Assembly: GCA_958295845.1 (NCBI GenBank)
Contig: OY282376.1
Coordinates: forward strand, 2,989,022-3,053,021
Source: Caldilineaceae bacterium
Lineage (GTDB): Bacteria; Chloroflexota; Anaerolineae; Caldilineales; Caldilineaceae
DNA length: 64,000 bases
Direction of reading: 5' to 3'
The notes beneath the pieces were generated by a model, which was given only the letters and a program-made list of their open reading frames with translations, was not told the origin of the DNA and ran no database searches. Shown in pieces: positions 43,441-52,682 of the stretch. The translations under genes were made by a program, and so were the position numbers. Position 1 is the first letter of the stretch. Each line of letters starts with the position of its first letter.

Positions 43441-44799
43441 TTACAGTTCAAGAGTCTCTGAGACCGCTTCCAATTCGGGCTGGATGACCGCCGGTTCTCC
43501 CGCTACTTTCATGGCTGCGGGAACGTCTTTCAGGCCGCTGCCGGTGTTAATAACGACGACCTTATCGGTGGGGTCGAGCAACTTCTGGCTCAGTGCGAGC
43601 TGGAGGCCGGCGAGGGCGGTCGCACCTGCCGGTTCAGCGAAGACACCGCCCAGGCGGGCTAGCGGCAGAATCGCCTGAAGAATCGCCTTGTCTTCGACAA
43701 GGAGGAAGGCGCCGCCACTTTCGCGTACGGCGCGAAGGGCTTTGGTGGCGTCGCGGGGTTCATTGACGCTGATTGAGTCGGCTGAAGTCTCGGCTCTGAC
43801 GGGCCTGGGCACGTCCAGGCCGTCGGCCCAGGCATTGTGAATGGCGGCGCTGGCGGTAGACTGGATCCCGTAGATGCGGGGGATGCGGTTTATCCACCCG
43901 AGCGCGTGCAGCTCCCAAAAGCCCTTATAGACGCCGCCTATGATCGAGCCGTCGCCGACGGAGACAAAGACGGCGTCGGGGGAGATGAACGGAGGGGGAC
44001 CATCGGGCTCATCGCTACTGCTGACGCCGGCGTCTACTTCGGCGAGTTGGGCGGCGATCTCGAAGCTGACCGTCTTTTTGCCTTCGGTCATGTAGGGGTT
44101 GTAGCCGGTGTTGCGATTGTACCAGCCGAATTCATCGCAGGCGCGCACACACAGATCGAAGGCTTCGTCGTAAGAGCCGTCGACGGCGAGGACGCGGCTG
44201 CCGTAGACTAGGAGCTGGGCGATCTTGGCCTGGGGCGCGGAGCGGGGCACGAAGATGACATTGGAATGCGCGGCAGCGGCGCCCATGGCGGCAAGCGCGG
44301 CCGCGGCGTTGCCCGTGCTGGCGGTGGCCACGACGTCGCGGCCGGTTTCGCGGGCGCGGGCGACGGCGACTGTGGACGCCCGATCTTTTAATGACCCGGA
44401 CGGGTTGCGGCCGTCGTCTTTCAAATAAAGATTGGGTAGATTCAGTGCTTCGGCAAGGCGATCTGCGCGTAGCAACGGCGTATCACCTACGGGAAGGGGT
44501 GGGAGAGAATCGGGCTTTACGGGGAGCAACGGCCACCAGCGTTCTATGCTGCGAACAGGGATATGGGACAGGAAAGGGTAGTTACTCTGTCGGCCCGGAT
44601 CGGACAAGTCAGGGCGTTCTTTTCGCGTAGTCCCTATTGAATCATAGGCGTAGACGGCGTCAAGATGGCCCAGGTCGCTGCCGCGGTTTGGACGGCAAGG
44701 GCAGACATAGTCGACCGAAGCGGGCGAAAAAGTGCGGCCGCAGCGCAGGCAGCGCAGGCCCGTCAGAAACGTCTTTGATTGGGATGATGACATAGCCAT
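43441..44799 (-). CDS. thrC: Threonine synthase
   Basis: A 452-residue PLP enzyme converting O-phosphohomoserine to threonine. The N-terminal zinc-ribbon-like CLRCGRTF and CPC motifs (about 17-36) are typical of the thermophile/Gram-positive-type ThrC. The PLP Lys is in NPSGSLKDRA and the phosphate loop in TASTGNAAAALA. DAVFVSVGDGSIIGG and VINTGSGLKD fit the group. An AAGGA precedes the ATG at 44799; a second ATG two codons later is possible. A promoter lies at 44838-44866. Confidence 0.88.
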   Translation of the reverse strand: MAMSSSQSKTFLTGLRCLRCGRTFSPASVDYVCPCRPNRGSDLGHLDAVYAYDSIGTTRKERPDLSDPGRQSNYPFLSHIPVRSIERWWPLLPVKPDSLPPLPVGDTPLLRADRLAEALNLPNLYLKDDGRNPSGSLKDRASTVAVARARETGRDVVATASTGNAAAALAAMGAAAAHSNVIFVPRSAPQAKIAQLLVYGSRVLAVDGSYDEAFDLCVRACDEFGWYNRNTGYNPYMTEGKKTVSFEIAAQLAEVDAGVSSSDEPDGPPPFISPDAVFVSVGDGSIIGGVYKGFWELHALGWINRIPRIYGIQSTASAAIHNAWADGLDVPRPVRAETSADSISVNEPRDATKALRAVRESGGAFLLVEDKAILQAILPLARLGGVFAEPAGATALAGLQLALSQKLLDPTDKVVVINTGSGLKDVPAAMKVAGEPAVIQPELEAVSETLEL

Positions 44800-44837
44800 T
44801 TTCCTTGTGTATGGCTCAAACTTTCCTACGATATGGT

Positions 44838-44866
44838 ATAGTAGGAGGGATGGTTTCGTTTAGCAA
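44838..44866 (-). promoter_or_regulatory. Promoter of thrC
   Basis: On the minus strand TTGCTA (44866-44861), a 17-base spacer and TACTAT (44843-44838), about 40 bases upstream of the thrC start. Confidence 0.5.
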
Positions 44867-44988
44867 GTCGTGACGGCCACGCATACACGAAATTGGGTGG
44901 GAATCAGGTGGGATCGGTCGACATCGAGATATGCGTTCGAAGTGCAGGAGCGGTCTGACTTCGGCACAGTGGGAGAAGAGATTCGAGA

Positions 44989-45429
44989 ATGACCGTCTAT
45001 GCCAAGAGAGAAGTGGCCGTCGGGGCCCTGTCATGGCGAGCGCTTGTTGCCATTGATGTATTCTCCTATCTTGTTTTCGCCATCGGCGGGCGCATGATGC
45101 ACAGTTCGGGCGGGCCCGCAGACTGGCTGTCCAACACGCCCCGGATCATCGCGCCTTTTTTAGTCGGATGGTTTGTCGCGGCGTTCGTACTCGGGGCGTA
45201 CCCACGTTCAGGCAGCATTGGGCTGCGTCGATTTACATTGAACTCGGTCTTGGCGGTGCTTATCGGGAACGCACTTGGATTCGGGCTGCGCGCAATCGTG
45301 TTTGGCGACGGGGTCGCGTGGATTTTCGTCCTGGCGGCTGTTGGTCTGACTACATTGGTCCTGGTTAGTCTGCGTCTGATCTATTTCTGGGCTGTAACGT
45401 CGAGGAATATGGATGGCGGCGAGGCATGA
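44989..45429 (+). CDS. DUF3054 membrane protein
   Basis: A 146-residue protein with four hydrophobic segments (about 20-35, 50-70, 80-100, 105-130). The first segment is followed by GGRMMHSSG and the second begins TPRIIAPFLVGWFVAAFVLG, the pattern of the DUF3054 family (short four-helix membrane proteins of unknown function). The stop codon lies in the first unit of a 21-bp tandem repeat. It is divergent from thrC. Confidence 0.75.
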   Translation: MTVYAKREVAVGALSWRALVAIDVFSYLVFAIGGRMMHSSGGPADWLSNTPRIIAPFLVGWFVAAFVLGAYPRSGSIGLRRFTLNSVLAVLIGNALGFGLRAIVFGDGVAWIFVLAAVGLTTLVLVSLRLIYFWAVTSRNMDGGEA

Positions 45430-45462
45430 CTGGCTGAGAGTGAGGCATGACTGGCTGAGAGT
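45421..45462. repeat. Two tandem copies of a 21-bp unit
   Basis: GAGGCATGACTGGCTGAGAGT occurs twice in direct succession (45421-45441, 45442-45462), followed by a start of a third (GAGGA). The first copy contains the stop codon of the DUF3054 gene. Confidence 0.9.
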
Positions 45463-45727
45463 GAGGAGTAGAATGACTCGGCGTTAGCCAGACCTGGCAC
45501 CGTTAAGACTTTAGGGCTCAAAGCAAGGGCCGCCAGAATTTGACTGGGATGTGATTGCAACCATCTCCTTTCCGTTGCGTAATCAGAAGTGGGAGACAGA
45601 ACAACTTCGGGCCGTCCCGTGGGTTTACTTTGCCAGTGCCCGGAGCGAAAAACCGCCGCAAACTGTAGCTTGCCTGGCGCAGCCAAGCAGGAGCCAGCTT
45701 AGGCAAAAGGAGATGGACAGGAGCCAA

Positions 45728-46864
45728 ATGCGAATCGCCCTCTTTAGCGATATATACAAGCCCTATATCAACGGTGTCGTAAACCACGTTGGACTGCTTA
45801 AGGAGCATTTCGACCGCTGGGGGGAGCAGGTCTACCTTTTTGTTCCTGAGCAGGACAAAATGACGGTAGATGAGAGCAATGTCATTCGCCTTCCCAGCAT
45901 TCCGATCGCCGACACCGGCTATCACCTGACTGTACGAGTTGACTCGCGGTGCCGGGACATTCTGAAGCGGATGGACGTGATTCACGTTCACCATCCGTTC
46001 ATCAGCGGCAGTTTCGGGCTCACTTTTTCGCGGCGCTACGACATACCGCTGGTCTTTACGAGCCATACACGGTACGATCTGTACGTTCAGCAGTACCTTC
46101 CCCTGGTGCCGGATACGTTGTCCGACACGGCCTTGCATGCGTTTTTCCAGCGATTCAGCCAGCGATGCAGCGCGATCATCGCCCCGAGTCAGAGCGCGGC
46201 GGCGGTCATGCAGACGTGGGGCATTCAGGGACGCGTGGCCGTCATTCCCAACGGTGTCGAGTTGGGTCAGTTTCAGAGTCCTCAGCAGGAGGCAAAGAGG
46301 TCCGAGCTCAGGATCCCTGACGATGCGGTGGTGGGCGTCTATGTGGGAAGGATCAGCCAGGAGAAAGCGGTGGACCGCCTCCTGAAGGTCTTCGCGGCGC
46401 TGAAAGATGAATGTCCGAATCTTCACCTGCTGCTTGTCGGGGGCGGCCCGAGCCTGGACGAGTGCCGCCAACTTGCACGTAATTCCGAGATGGAGGGTAG
46501 GGTAACCTTTACTGGACCGATCTCATACGAACGCATCGCGGGGATTCTCAGTGCAGCGGACTTCTTTGTGTCCGCCAGTGTGAGTGAGGTGCATCCGTTG
46601 ACTTTCATTGAAGCCGCGGCCGCGGGTCTGCCGGCGGTTGGAATCGATTCTCCTGGCGTGGCGGACATGATCGTGGACGAAGAGACGGGATTCCTGACTG
46701 AAAATAACGACCTCAGCTTCGGACTTCGCATAATGAAAATGGTACAGGACGTTCAATTGAGACGGGAGATGGGGTGCGCGGCGCGGAATTACAGTCAACG
46801 TTTCTCCGCTCACCACAATGCACGCGAAGTCTTGGCGCTGTATCAGTCCTTGCAGGAGCAGTAG
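45728..46864 (+). CDS. GT4-family glycosyltransferase (GT-B fold)
   Basis: A 378-residue cytoplasmic or membrane-associated glycosyltransferase. The N-terminus MRIALFSDIYKPYINGVVNH is the pattern seen in diacylglycerol glucosyltransferases and mannosyltransferases of the GT4 family. The C-terminal donor site shows the E-x7-E motif in SEVHPLTFIEAAAAGLP. The ATG at 45728 has AGGAG at good spacing; earlier in-frame ATGs do not. Possible products are glycolipids or polysaccharides; donor and acceptor are unknown. The upstream 300 bases hold only the tandem repeat. Confidence 0.88.
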   Translation: MRIALFSDIYKPYINGVVNHVGLLKEHFDRWGEQVYLFVPEQDKMTVDESNVIRLPSIPIADTGYHLTVRVDSRCRDILKRMDVIHVHHPFISGSFGLTFSRRYDIPLVFTSHTRYDLYVQQYLPLVPDTLSDTALHAFFQRFSQRCSAIIAPSQSAAAVMQTWGIQGRVAVIPNGVELGQFQSPQQEAKRSELRIPDDAVVGVYVGRISQEKAVDRLLKVFAALKDECPNLHLLLVGGGPSLDECRQLARNSEMEGRVTFTGPISYERIAGILSAADFFVSASVSEVHPLTFIEAAAAGLPAVGIDSPGVADMIVDEETGFLTENNDLSFGLRIMKMVQDVQLRREMGCAARNYSQRFSAHHNAREVLALYQSLQEQ

Positions 46865-46975
46865 TCGGAGAGAAAGAGGCTGAAATACGATGCCGTGCAT
46901 CGTCAGGCGTGACCGTTACCGGTTCCCCGAATCGGCCGTCTTAGCGCACTCAGTTTCGGATAGAGAAATCTGGCG

Positions 46976-47004
46976 TTGCGATCTATTTGCAGATGCTGTA
47001 TTAT
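46976..47004 (+). promoter_or_regulatory. Promoter of the PIN/TRAM gene
   Basis: TTGCGA (46976-46981), a 17-base spacer and TATTAT (46999-47004), about 47 bases upstream of the start at 47052. Confidence 0.6.
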
Positions 47005-47051
47005 GAATTTAATGCGTAATTTTCGTTTTCCTTCTTCAGGGGAGTTTGGAT

Positions 47052-48179
47052 ATGCGGTGGGCGTTGATTCTAAGGAGTCTGGTCACTTTTGTTTTTGTCC
47101 TGCTGGGATGGGAACTGGGCAGGCAATTAACAGGTGTGGAGGCTCTTGAGAGTTTGACGCTCTCGTCAGCGCGCCTGATTATTCCTCTCTCAATAGTCAG
47201 CGGAGTGGTTGGGCTTTTCGCCGCCCCGTGGCTGACAGTCAAACCGGCGAATGCGCTTCGTACCAGCTTGAGGCAGATACCCACCGTCCAGCTCATGGCG
47301 GCGACAGTGGGCATGGCGATCGGGCTGGCGATTGCCGCGCTCCTGGCCTATCCTCTGTCACTTTTGCCAACTCCATTCGGTACCATTCTGCCCTTTGTCG
47401 GCGTCATCGTTATGGGCTACCTGGGCGTAACGATGATGGTTTTACGCCATCGCGAGATCCTCAACTTTTTCCGTTTTCCAAATGGGAGTGACGATGGCAG
47501 AGACTTGCCGAAGCTGCCACTCTTCGCGAAGGGGGGCCGGCCCCAGCATTCGGACACGATGCTGTTGGATACCAGTGTAATCATAGACGGGCGCATCGCG
47601 GATGTGGCCGAGACAGGTTTCCTCTGGGCAATTCTCGCGGTTCCGAGATTCATTCTCAATGAACTTCAATATATCGCGGATTCGGCTGAGGTTTTGCGAC
47701 GAAATCGCGGCAGGAGAGGACTTGAGATTCTTGACAGGCTGCAGAAGATTGAGGGCATGAATATCGTTTTCCTGGACCAGGACCCTGCCGAAGCGCAGCA
47801 GGTGGACGAAAAGCTGGTCTTTCTTGCCCGGGAGATGAGCGCAGCCATCGTTACCAATGACTACAATTTGAACCGGGTGGCGAAACTGCAGGGCGTGCGC
47901 GTCTTGAACATTAACGAGTTGGCCAACGCCGTCAAGTCGGTGGTTCTTCCCGGAGAAGAGATGACGATCCAGGTGATTCAGGAAGGTAAGGAGATGAATC
48001 AGGGGGTCGGCTATCTGGATGACGGGACGATGGTGGTGGTGGAGCAGGGTAGGCGCCACATGGGGACGCGGCTCTCAGTGCGGGTAACGAAGGTGCTGCA
48101 GACAAATGCCGGGCGACTGATATTTGCTGTTCCGGAGGAGGTACAGGAGCGCCGCAGGGCTTACGAGTCGGTCCGCTAA
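47052..48179 (+). CDS. Membrane-anchored PIN/TRAM-domain protein (YacL-like)
   Basis: A 375-residue protein with four N-terminal membrane helices (about 5-140), then a PIN nuclease-fold domain (about 170-295) and a C-terminal TRAM RNA-binding domain (about 300-360). PIN acidic residues are visible in LLDTSVIIDGRIAD, and AIVTNDYNLNRVA contains the conserved TND. YacL-type proteins occur in Firmicutes, Actinobacteria and Chloroflexota; their RNase role is inferred. GGGGAG precedes the ATG. cysS follows 50 bases downstream, often a neighbour in Gram-positive genomes. Confidence 0.9.
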   Translation: MRWALILRSLVTFVFVLLGWELGRQLTGVEALESLTLSSARLIIPLSIVSGVVGLFAAPWLTVKPANALRTSLRQIPTVQLMAATVGMAIGLAIAALLAYPLSLLPTPFGTILPFVGVIVMGYLGVTMMVLRHREILNFFRFPNGSDDGRDLPKLPLFAKGGRPQHSDTMLLDTSVIIDGRIADVAETGFLWAILAVPRFILNELQYIADSAEVLRRNRGRRGLEILDRLQKIEGMNIVFLDQDPAEAQQVDEKLVFLAREMSAAIVTNDYNLNRVAKLQGVRVLNINELANAVKSVVLPGEEMTIQVIQEGKEMNQGVGYLDDGTMVVVEQGRRHMGTRLSVRVTKVLQTNAGRLIFAVPEEVQERRRAYESVR

Positions 48180-48229
48180 TCGGGTGAGAAACTTCTTGAC
48201 AACCGGGTGAGCCAACGACAGGGACATTG

Positions 48230-49642
48230 ATGACGCTCAACATCTACAATACGCTGACTCGTAAGCGGGAACCGTTCGAAACATTGGAAGAGGGACGCGT
48301 GCGCATGTATGTCTGCGGGCCGACGGTCTACGCAGACGCCCATATCGGCCACGCGATGAGCGCGATCGTCTTTGATATGATCCGCCGTTACCTGGAGTTC
48401 ACGGGGCATGATGTTATCTATGTCACGAACTTCACCGATGTCGATGACAAGATCATCATTCGGGCGCAGGAGACAGGGCAGGATCCGTTTGAGCTGGCGC
48501 AGTTTTACACGGACAAATATCTGACGCATCTGAGCGACCTGAATATCAAGCCAGCGGACACGTACCCGCGGGTGACGAGCGAGATTGCAAACATTGTTCG
48601 CGCGATCGAAGACCTTGGCGAGGCCAACTACGCCTACGCTGTGGATGGAAGCGTCTACTTTCGGGTCGATAGAGATGATGATTACGGGAAGCTAAGCCGG
48701 CGCCGGCAGGAAGACGCGGTAACCGGGACGCGTGTGGCCGGTGAAGAGGGCAAAGAGAATGAAGCGGATTTCGCTCTCTGGAAGGGGGCCAAGGAGGGCG
48801 AGCCTTCGTGGGAAAGCCCGTGGGGCCCCGGCCGACCCGGCTGGCACATCGAGTGTTCGGTGATGTGCTTGCACCATCTGGGAGAGCGGATCGACATTCA
48901 CGGCGGCGGCAACGACCTGATTTTCCCCCATCACGAAAACGAGATCGCACAGAGCGAGAGTCTTACCGGTAAGCCATTTGCCCGTTATTGGGTGCACAAC
49001 GGGATGCTCCAGCTGTCGGGCGAGAAGATGAGCAAGTCGATTGGCAACCTCGTCACGATCGACAGTTTTCTCAGCCAGTATTCAGCGGACGCGTTGCGGA
49101 TGCTGATTTTCTCCGGGCACTATCGCAAGCCGGTCTCCTATTCAGATGAGTCGATTGGCGCGGCTGTGCGAAGCACGGCCCGCTTACGGGGTGGACTACG
49201 CCCGGCAACCGGGACTGTCGCGGTTGGCGATGAGGCCAATAATCTGCGAGAAGTAACGGAGTCCGCCCGTAGCGGCTTTTGCCAGGCGATGGACGACGAC
49301 TTCAATACGAGCGCAGCCCTGTCGCACCTGTTTGAGTTGGTTAGGGCGATCAATACGGCCCGCGCCGCGGGTGTCTCCGGCCCCTTCTTTCAGGCCGCAC
49401 AGGAAACGCTGCGCGAGTTGGCGGGCGTTCTCGGTCTGTCGCTGACCGAAGCAGACGGCGCCGACGGCGACGTACTTGCAGCCAAGCCGTTCATCGATCT
49501 GCTAGTCTCCGTACGCACGGCGCTGCGAGATGAGAAGCAGTGGACGGTGGCGGATATGGTACGTGAAGGACTGGCGGCGCATTCTGTTCAATTGGAGGAC
49601 ACACCGGAGGGTACAACCTGGCGGATTGAGGACGGCCGGTGA
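48230..49642 (+). CDS. cysS: Cysteinyl-tRNA synthetase
   Basis: A 470-residue class I aminoacyl-tRNA synthetase that charges tRNA-Cys. HIGH is at residues 38-41 (ADAHIGHA) and the KMSKS loop reads [10 protein letters not shown]. Zinc ligands are the Cys in [14 protein letters not shown] and the HHEN pair. A short insertion ([10 protein letters not shown] to NEADFALWK) is normal for the family. The ATG at 48230 is preferred over the adjacent TTG. Its stop overlaps the GTG start of the methyltransferase gene (GTGA). Confidence 0.96.
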   Translation: MTLNIYNTLTRKREPFETLEEGRVRMYVCGPTVYADAHIGHAMSAIVFDMIRRYLEFTGHDVIYVTNFTDVDDKIIIRAQETGQDPFELAQFYTDKYLTHLSDLNIKPADTYPRVTSEIANIVRAIEDLGEANYAYAVDGSVYFRVDRDDDYGKLSRRRQEDAVTGTRVAGEEGKENEADFALWKGAKEGEPSWESPWGPGRPGWHIECSVMCLHHLGERIDIHGGGNDLIFPHHENEIAQSESLTGKPFARYWVHNGMLQLSGEKMSKSIGNLVTIDSFLSQYSADALRMLIFSGHYRKPVSYSDESIGAAVRSTARLRGGLRPATGTVAVGDEANNLREVTESARSGFCQAMDDDFNTSAALSHLFELVRAINTARAAGVSGPFFQAAQETLRELAGVLGLSLTEADGADGDVLAAKPFIDLLVSVRTALRDEKQWTVADMVREGLAAHSVQLEDTPEGTTWRIEDGR

Positions 49643-50409
49643 GCGAACTGCTCGTGGGCCGGCACGCCGTTATGGAGTCCTTGCGTGCCGGACGGCGACA
49701 CTATTACCGGTTGTGGTTGGAAGGCGACGGCCAAGCCGCGCCCAAAGGAACCCTCGCAGAGATCGTAAACCTAGCCCAAAAGACCAAAATCCCTACCCGG
49801 CACATCGAAGGCGGAATCTTCGACCGCATCCGGCGTGCGCAGTTGAATCCTCAGGGCGTTGCCCTAGAAACGGGTCCCTTTCCCTACGCCGATCTGGACG
49901 ACATACTCGACCTGACGCGTCGCAAAGCGGATCCCCTGCTCCTGGTGCTGGACCATCTTGAGGATCCGCGCAATCTGGGTACGCTGTTTCGCAGCAGCGA
50001 GGCCTTCGGTGTGGACGGTGTGATACTGCCCGAGCGCAGGGCTGCAGGTATTACACCTGCGGTCAGCAACGCCTCCTCAGGGGCGGTGGAACACATTCCG
50101 GTCGCCCTGGTGGGAAACGTCAACCGCACGATCGATCTCCTCAAGAAACAGAATATCTGGACCGTTGGACTGGACCTGGGACAGGAGGCGATTTCGCTGA
50201 CCGATGCGGACCTGAGCGGTCCGCTGGCCGTGGTGGTTGGCAATGAAGGCAAAGGGTTGAGCCGGTTGGCGCGGGAGAAGTGCGACTTTTGCGTTACGAT
50301 CCCTATGGCTGGATCGGTAGACAGTCTGAACGCAGCGATCGCGGGTAGCATCGTGCTTTTCAATGCATATCAGGCGCGTGATCCTCAAGAAGCGATCAAG
50401 AGCGATTGA
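49639..50409 (+). CDS. rlmB: TrmH/SpoU-family rRNA 2'-O-methyltransferase (RlmB-like)
   Basis: A 256-residue SPOUT methyltransferase. After an N-terminal substrate-binding domain beginning [13 protein letters not shown] come the three SpoU motifs: [31 protein letters not shown] and [18 protein letters not shown]. RlmB methylates G2251 of 23S rRNA in E. coli; the same specificity here is likely but not proven. cysS followed by rlmB is a common pairing. The start is a GTG coupled to the cysS stop. Confidence 0.9.
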   Translation: MSELLVGRHAVMESLRAGRRHYYRLWLEGDGQAAPKGTLAEIVNLAQKTKIPTRHIEGGIFDRIRRAQLNPQGVALETGPFPYADLDDILDLTRRKADPLLLVLDHLEDPRNLGTLFRSSEAFGVDGVILPERRAAGITPAVSNASSGAVEHIPVALVGNVNRTIDLLKKQNIWTVGLDLGQEAISLTDADLSGPLAVVVGNEGKGLSRLAREKCDFCVTIPMAGSVDSLNAAIAGSIVLFNAYQARDPQEAIKSD

Positions 50410-50505
50410 GTTGTAGGCGGCCTCAGACAGTTTGAAGGGGACTCATCGTCAGGAAACCTGATGGCAGATCGGGCGAACCCAGGCCGAGCGTAAGTCCTTC
50501 ACTTT

Positions 50506-50850
50506 TCAGCTGCGAAGCCACTCCTTGGGCCGAACGTCCGGAGCATCTCTATCCCTTCGGGGCCAGCTAACCGTTTGCTCTATTTTCAGAGCCAGGTCGA
50601 AGTCCTTCTGCGTAAGACCTCCGGCATCGTGTGTTGTCAGGTATATCTCGACCGAGCGATAGTTAAGAACCATCCTCGGATGGTGGTAAGCTGCTTCGGC
50701 CAAGAAACCGATAGCACTGGTCGTCATCAGCGTCACACGCCAGTTGGCCGTACTGAATCGTCTGTACAGTTGGTCCTCGCGCAGCTCCCACGTGGGCAGA
50801 TTTTCCTCCAGCAACTCGCGAGCTTCCGCCACATCTATTCGTTGTTCCAT
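50506..50850 (-). CDS. phhB: Pterin-4a-carbinolamine dehydratase
   Basis: A 114-residue protein with the family pattern AYHHPRMVLNYRSVEIYLTTHDAGGLTQKDFDLA, presented here over two segments: AYHHP with active-site His pair and THDAGGLTQKD. The enzyme recycles 4a-hydroxytetrahydrobiopterin or acts in pterin salvage. AGGGGG precedes the ATG. It stands alone and convergent to the methyltransferase gene; no aromatic amino acid hydroxylase is visible nearby. Confidence 0.88.
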   Translation of the reverse strand: MEQRIDVAEARELLEENLPTWELREDQLYRRFSTANWRVTLMTTSAIGFLAEAAYHHPRMVLNYRSVEIYLTTHDAGGLTQKDFDLALKIEQTVSWPRRDRDAPDVRPKEWLRS

Positions 50851-51007
50851 GGTTCCCCCTATGGTCGTTGCAGATTGTCATCAGTTGACTACGCCTCTCG
50901 GACCGGCCCTAATTCGTCATGCGGCGTTGTTCGTCAAAGCCTCTAAGCTCAATCGTGAAATCTGTTTCAAGCGGATTGCGAATGCGGTAAAGAGCGGCTT
51001 CGTGTTA

Positions 51008-51013
51008 TATAAT
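51008..51013 (+). promoter_or_regulatory. -10 box candidate upstream of the cytochrome c gene
   Basis: A perfect TATAAT about 75 bases before the start at 51086. No good -35 hexamer is visible at 16-18 bases. Confidence 0.35.
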
Positions 51014-51085
51014 AGCTGCTGAATTTCGAGACATACCTATTCGCAGTTGCGAATGAACTGCTTCAGCTCTTGATGGAGATTGTGA

Positions 51086-51625
51086 ATGGTACGTCGTAAG
51101 TCTTATCTGCTTGCAATTGTCGGTTTTCTTCTGGCTCTCGTCGTGGTCAGCGCATGTGCGCCGAATCCGCGGCTGCAGCTTATTTCGCCCAGCATGGTTG
51201 TTCTGGCCGAGGGTGAGGCCTTTGTACCGCCAACGCCTACGCCGCGGCCGCGCATTGCCGGCCTGAGCGATGAGGAAGTATTGGCGGGGTTGCCGGATGA
51301 GGTGGTTGCGCTGATCCCGGGCGATGCCGAAAGAGGATTGGATCTGACGGTACCCTATAACTGCATTGGTTGCCATGTGACGGACAACAGCCTTATCGAC
51401 GTGGCTCCGACGTGGCTTGAGATTGCCGATACTGCGGTTGGGCGGGCGGAACAGCTCGGTCTTGCCGGGCCGGCATTCTATCTCTACACGAGCATCACCG
51501 AACCAAACGACTATATCGTCGACGGCTATACTTCGGGCGTGATGCCTGAGACGTACTCCGTGGACCTCAGCGATCAGGACATGGCGGACCTTCTGACCTA
51601 CCTGCTTTCGCAGCGGGCCGAATAG
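51086..51625 (+). CDS. Lipoprotein monohaem cytochrome c
   Basis: A 179-residue protein with a lipoprotein signal ending VVSAC (Cys about 24) and a Pro/Thr-rich tether (PPTPTPRPR). A single cytochrome c domain follows with haem-binding CIGCH (about 93-97) and a distal Met candidate in GVMPETY. It would sit on the outer face of the membrane and transfer electrons. Its haem would be attached by the Ccm system (CcmF at 32639). GGAG precedes the ATG, and a strong terminator lies 33 bases after the stop, so it is monocistronic. Confidence 0.88.
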   Translation: MVRRKSYLLAIVGFLLALVVVSACAPNPRLQLISPSMVVLAEGEAFVPPTPTPRPRIAGLSDEEVLAGLPDEVVALIPGDAERGLDLTVPYNCIGCHVTDNSLIDVAPTWLEIADTAVGRAEQLGLAGPAFYLYTSITEPNDYIVDGYTSGVMPETYSVDLSDQDMADLLTYLLSQRAE

Positions 51626-51658
51626 GCACAGGTTTACTGAAACAGAAATTAAGTTAGG

Positions 51659-51690
51659 GAGCCGGACTTCTTTGAGAGTCCGGCTCTTTT
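51659..51690 (+). terminator. Rho-independent terminator of the cytochrome c gene
   Basis: GAGCCGGACT and AGTCCGGCTC form a perfect 10-bp stem with an 8-base loop, followed by TTTT. It points in the plus direction. Confidence 0.88.
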
Positions 51691-51701
51691 CGCGTCCCAA
51701 C

Positions 51702-52682
51702 CTAGCATTCGAAGGCGTTCTGACAGGAAGACGCGGAAAATCGGGCGGCCAAGGACCGGATATCGTCGGGGGCGGTGCGGCAGCAGCCTCCAATGAGGCG
51801 GGCACCGGCGGCTTTCCAAGCGGGAGCAAGGTCTGTGAACCGACCTTGCTCGCTGCCGGCAATCCATGAACGGGATCGACTGTCCCAGAGCTCACCGCTA
51901 TTGGGGTAGCAGACGAGAGGCTTGGCTGTTACTTTGCGGGCTCTGTTCAGCAGCTGCTGGGCGTAGCGGGGCGCGGTGCAGTTCAGGCCGACGGCGACGA
52001 TGGTTGGCGACCTTTCGGCCAGCCCCACACAGGCGGCGAACGACTCGCCGCTGCCCACGTTTTCGCCGTTGAGGCAACTGAAGCTTAGCCACGCCGGCGT
52101 TTGCCGGTATTCGTCTAACAGCTCGACCAGGACCTCTCCTTCCTGGAAGCAGGGGATCGTTTCGCAAGCCAGCAGATCGGGTTCGGCTGCCAGTAGCGCC
52201 TCGAGACGGGGGCGGTGCCACGCTTTCAGCTCCTGGTTGGAGATGTTGAAATCGCCGCGATATTCTGAGCCGTCGGCGAGGCAGGCTCCGTAACTGCCGA
52301 CCGACGCGGCGACCAGGGGGCGGTTTCGACTGGCGATTTCGGTGGTGTCGTGCAGCTCCTCCCAGAACCGGTCGCGTGCCTGCTGCGCGATACGTACGCT
52401 GCTCTGTAGCAGGGTAGCGCTTTCCTTGCGACTGAGGCCGCGGCGTGCGAATCCCTCGAAACTGGCCTGATAGCTTGCGCCGACGGCGACGTCGGCGCCG
52501 GCCAGGTAGTAGTCAAGATGGAGCTGTCTGATCGAAGCTGGATCTTCGATCAAAAGCCGTGCAGACCACAGCTCGTCGCTGAGATCGGCGCCTCTCCGCT
52601 CCAGTTCGGTCGCGAGGGCGCCGTCGAGGATGACGACGCCCTGCTCTGCAAGGAACGGTTGCAAGGGGTCGTCTGTGGTCAT
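51702..52682 (-). CDS. mmuM: Homocysteine S-methyltransferase
   Basis: A 326-residue zinc methyltransferase making methionine from homocysteine with S-methylmethionine or SAM as donor. The N-terminus [15 protein letters not shown], the zinc Cys in GLNCTAP and the C-terminal [11 protein letters not shown] pair are diagnostic. Length matches MmuM (about 310). Its start overlaps the stop of the upstream aminopeptidase by 4 bases (ATGA), so the two are co-translated. Confidence 0.92.
   Translation of the reverse strand: MTTDDPLQPFLAEQGVVILDGALATELERRGADLSDELWSARLLIEDPASIRQLHLDYYLAGADVAVGASYQASFEGFARRGLSRKESATLLQSSVRIAQQARDRFWEELHDTTEIASRNRPLVAASVGSYGACLADGSEYRGDFNISNQELKAWHRPRLEALLAAEPDLLACETIPCFQEGEVLVELLDEYRQTPAWLSFSCLNGENVGSGESFAACVGLAERSPTIVAVGLNCTAPRYAQQLLNRARKVTAKPLVCYPNSGELWDSRSRSWIAGSEQGRFTDLAPAWKAAGARLIGGCCRTAPDDIRSLAARFSASSCQNAFEC

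Noticed and set aside
45518..46471. 317-codon minus-strand open frame
   Set aside because: Antisense to the GT4 glycosyltransferase and without recognisable motifs.
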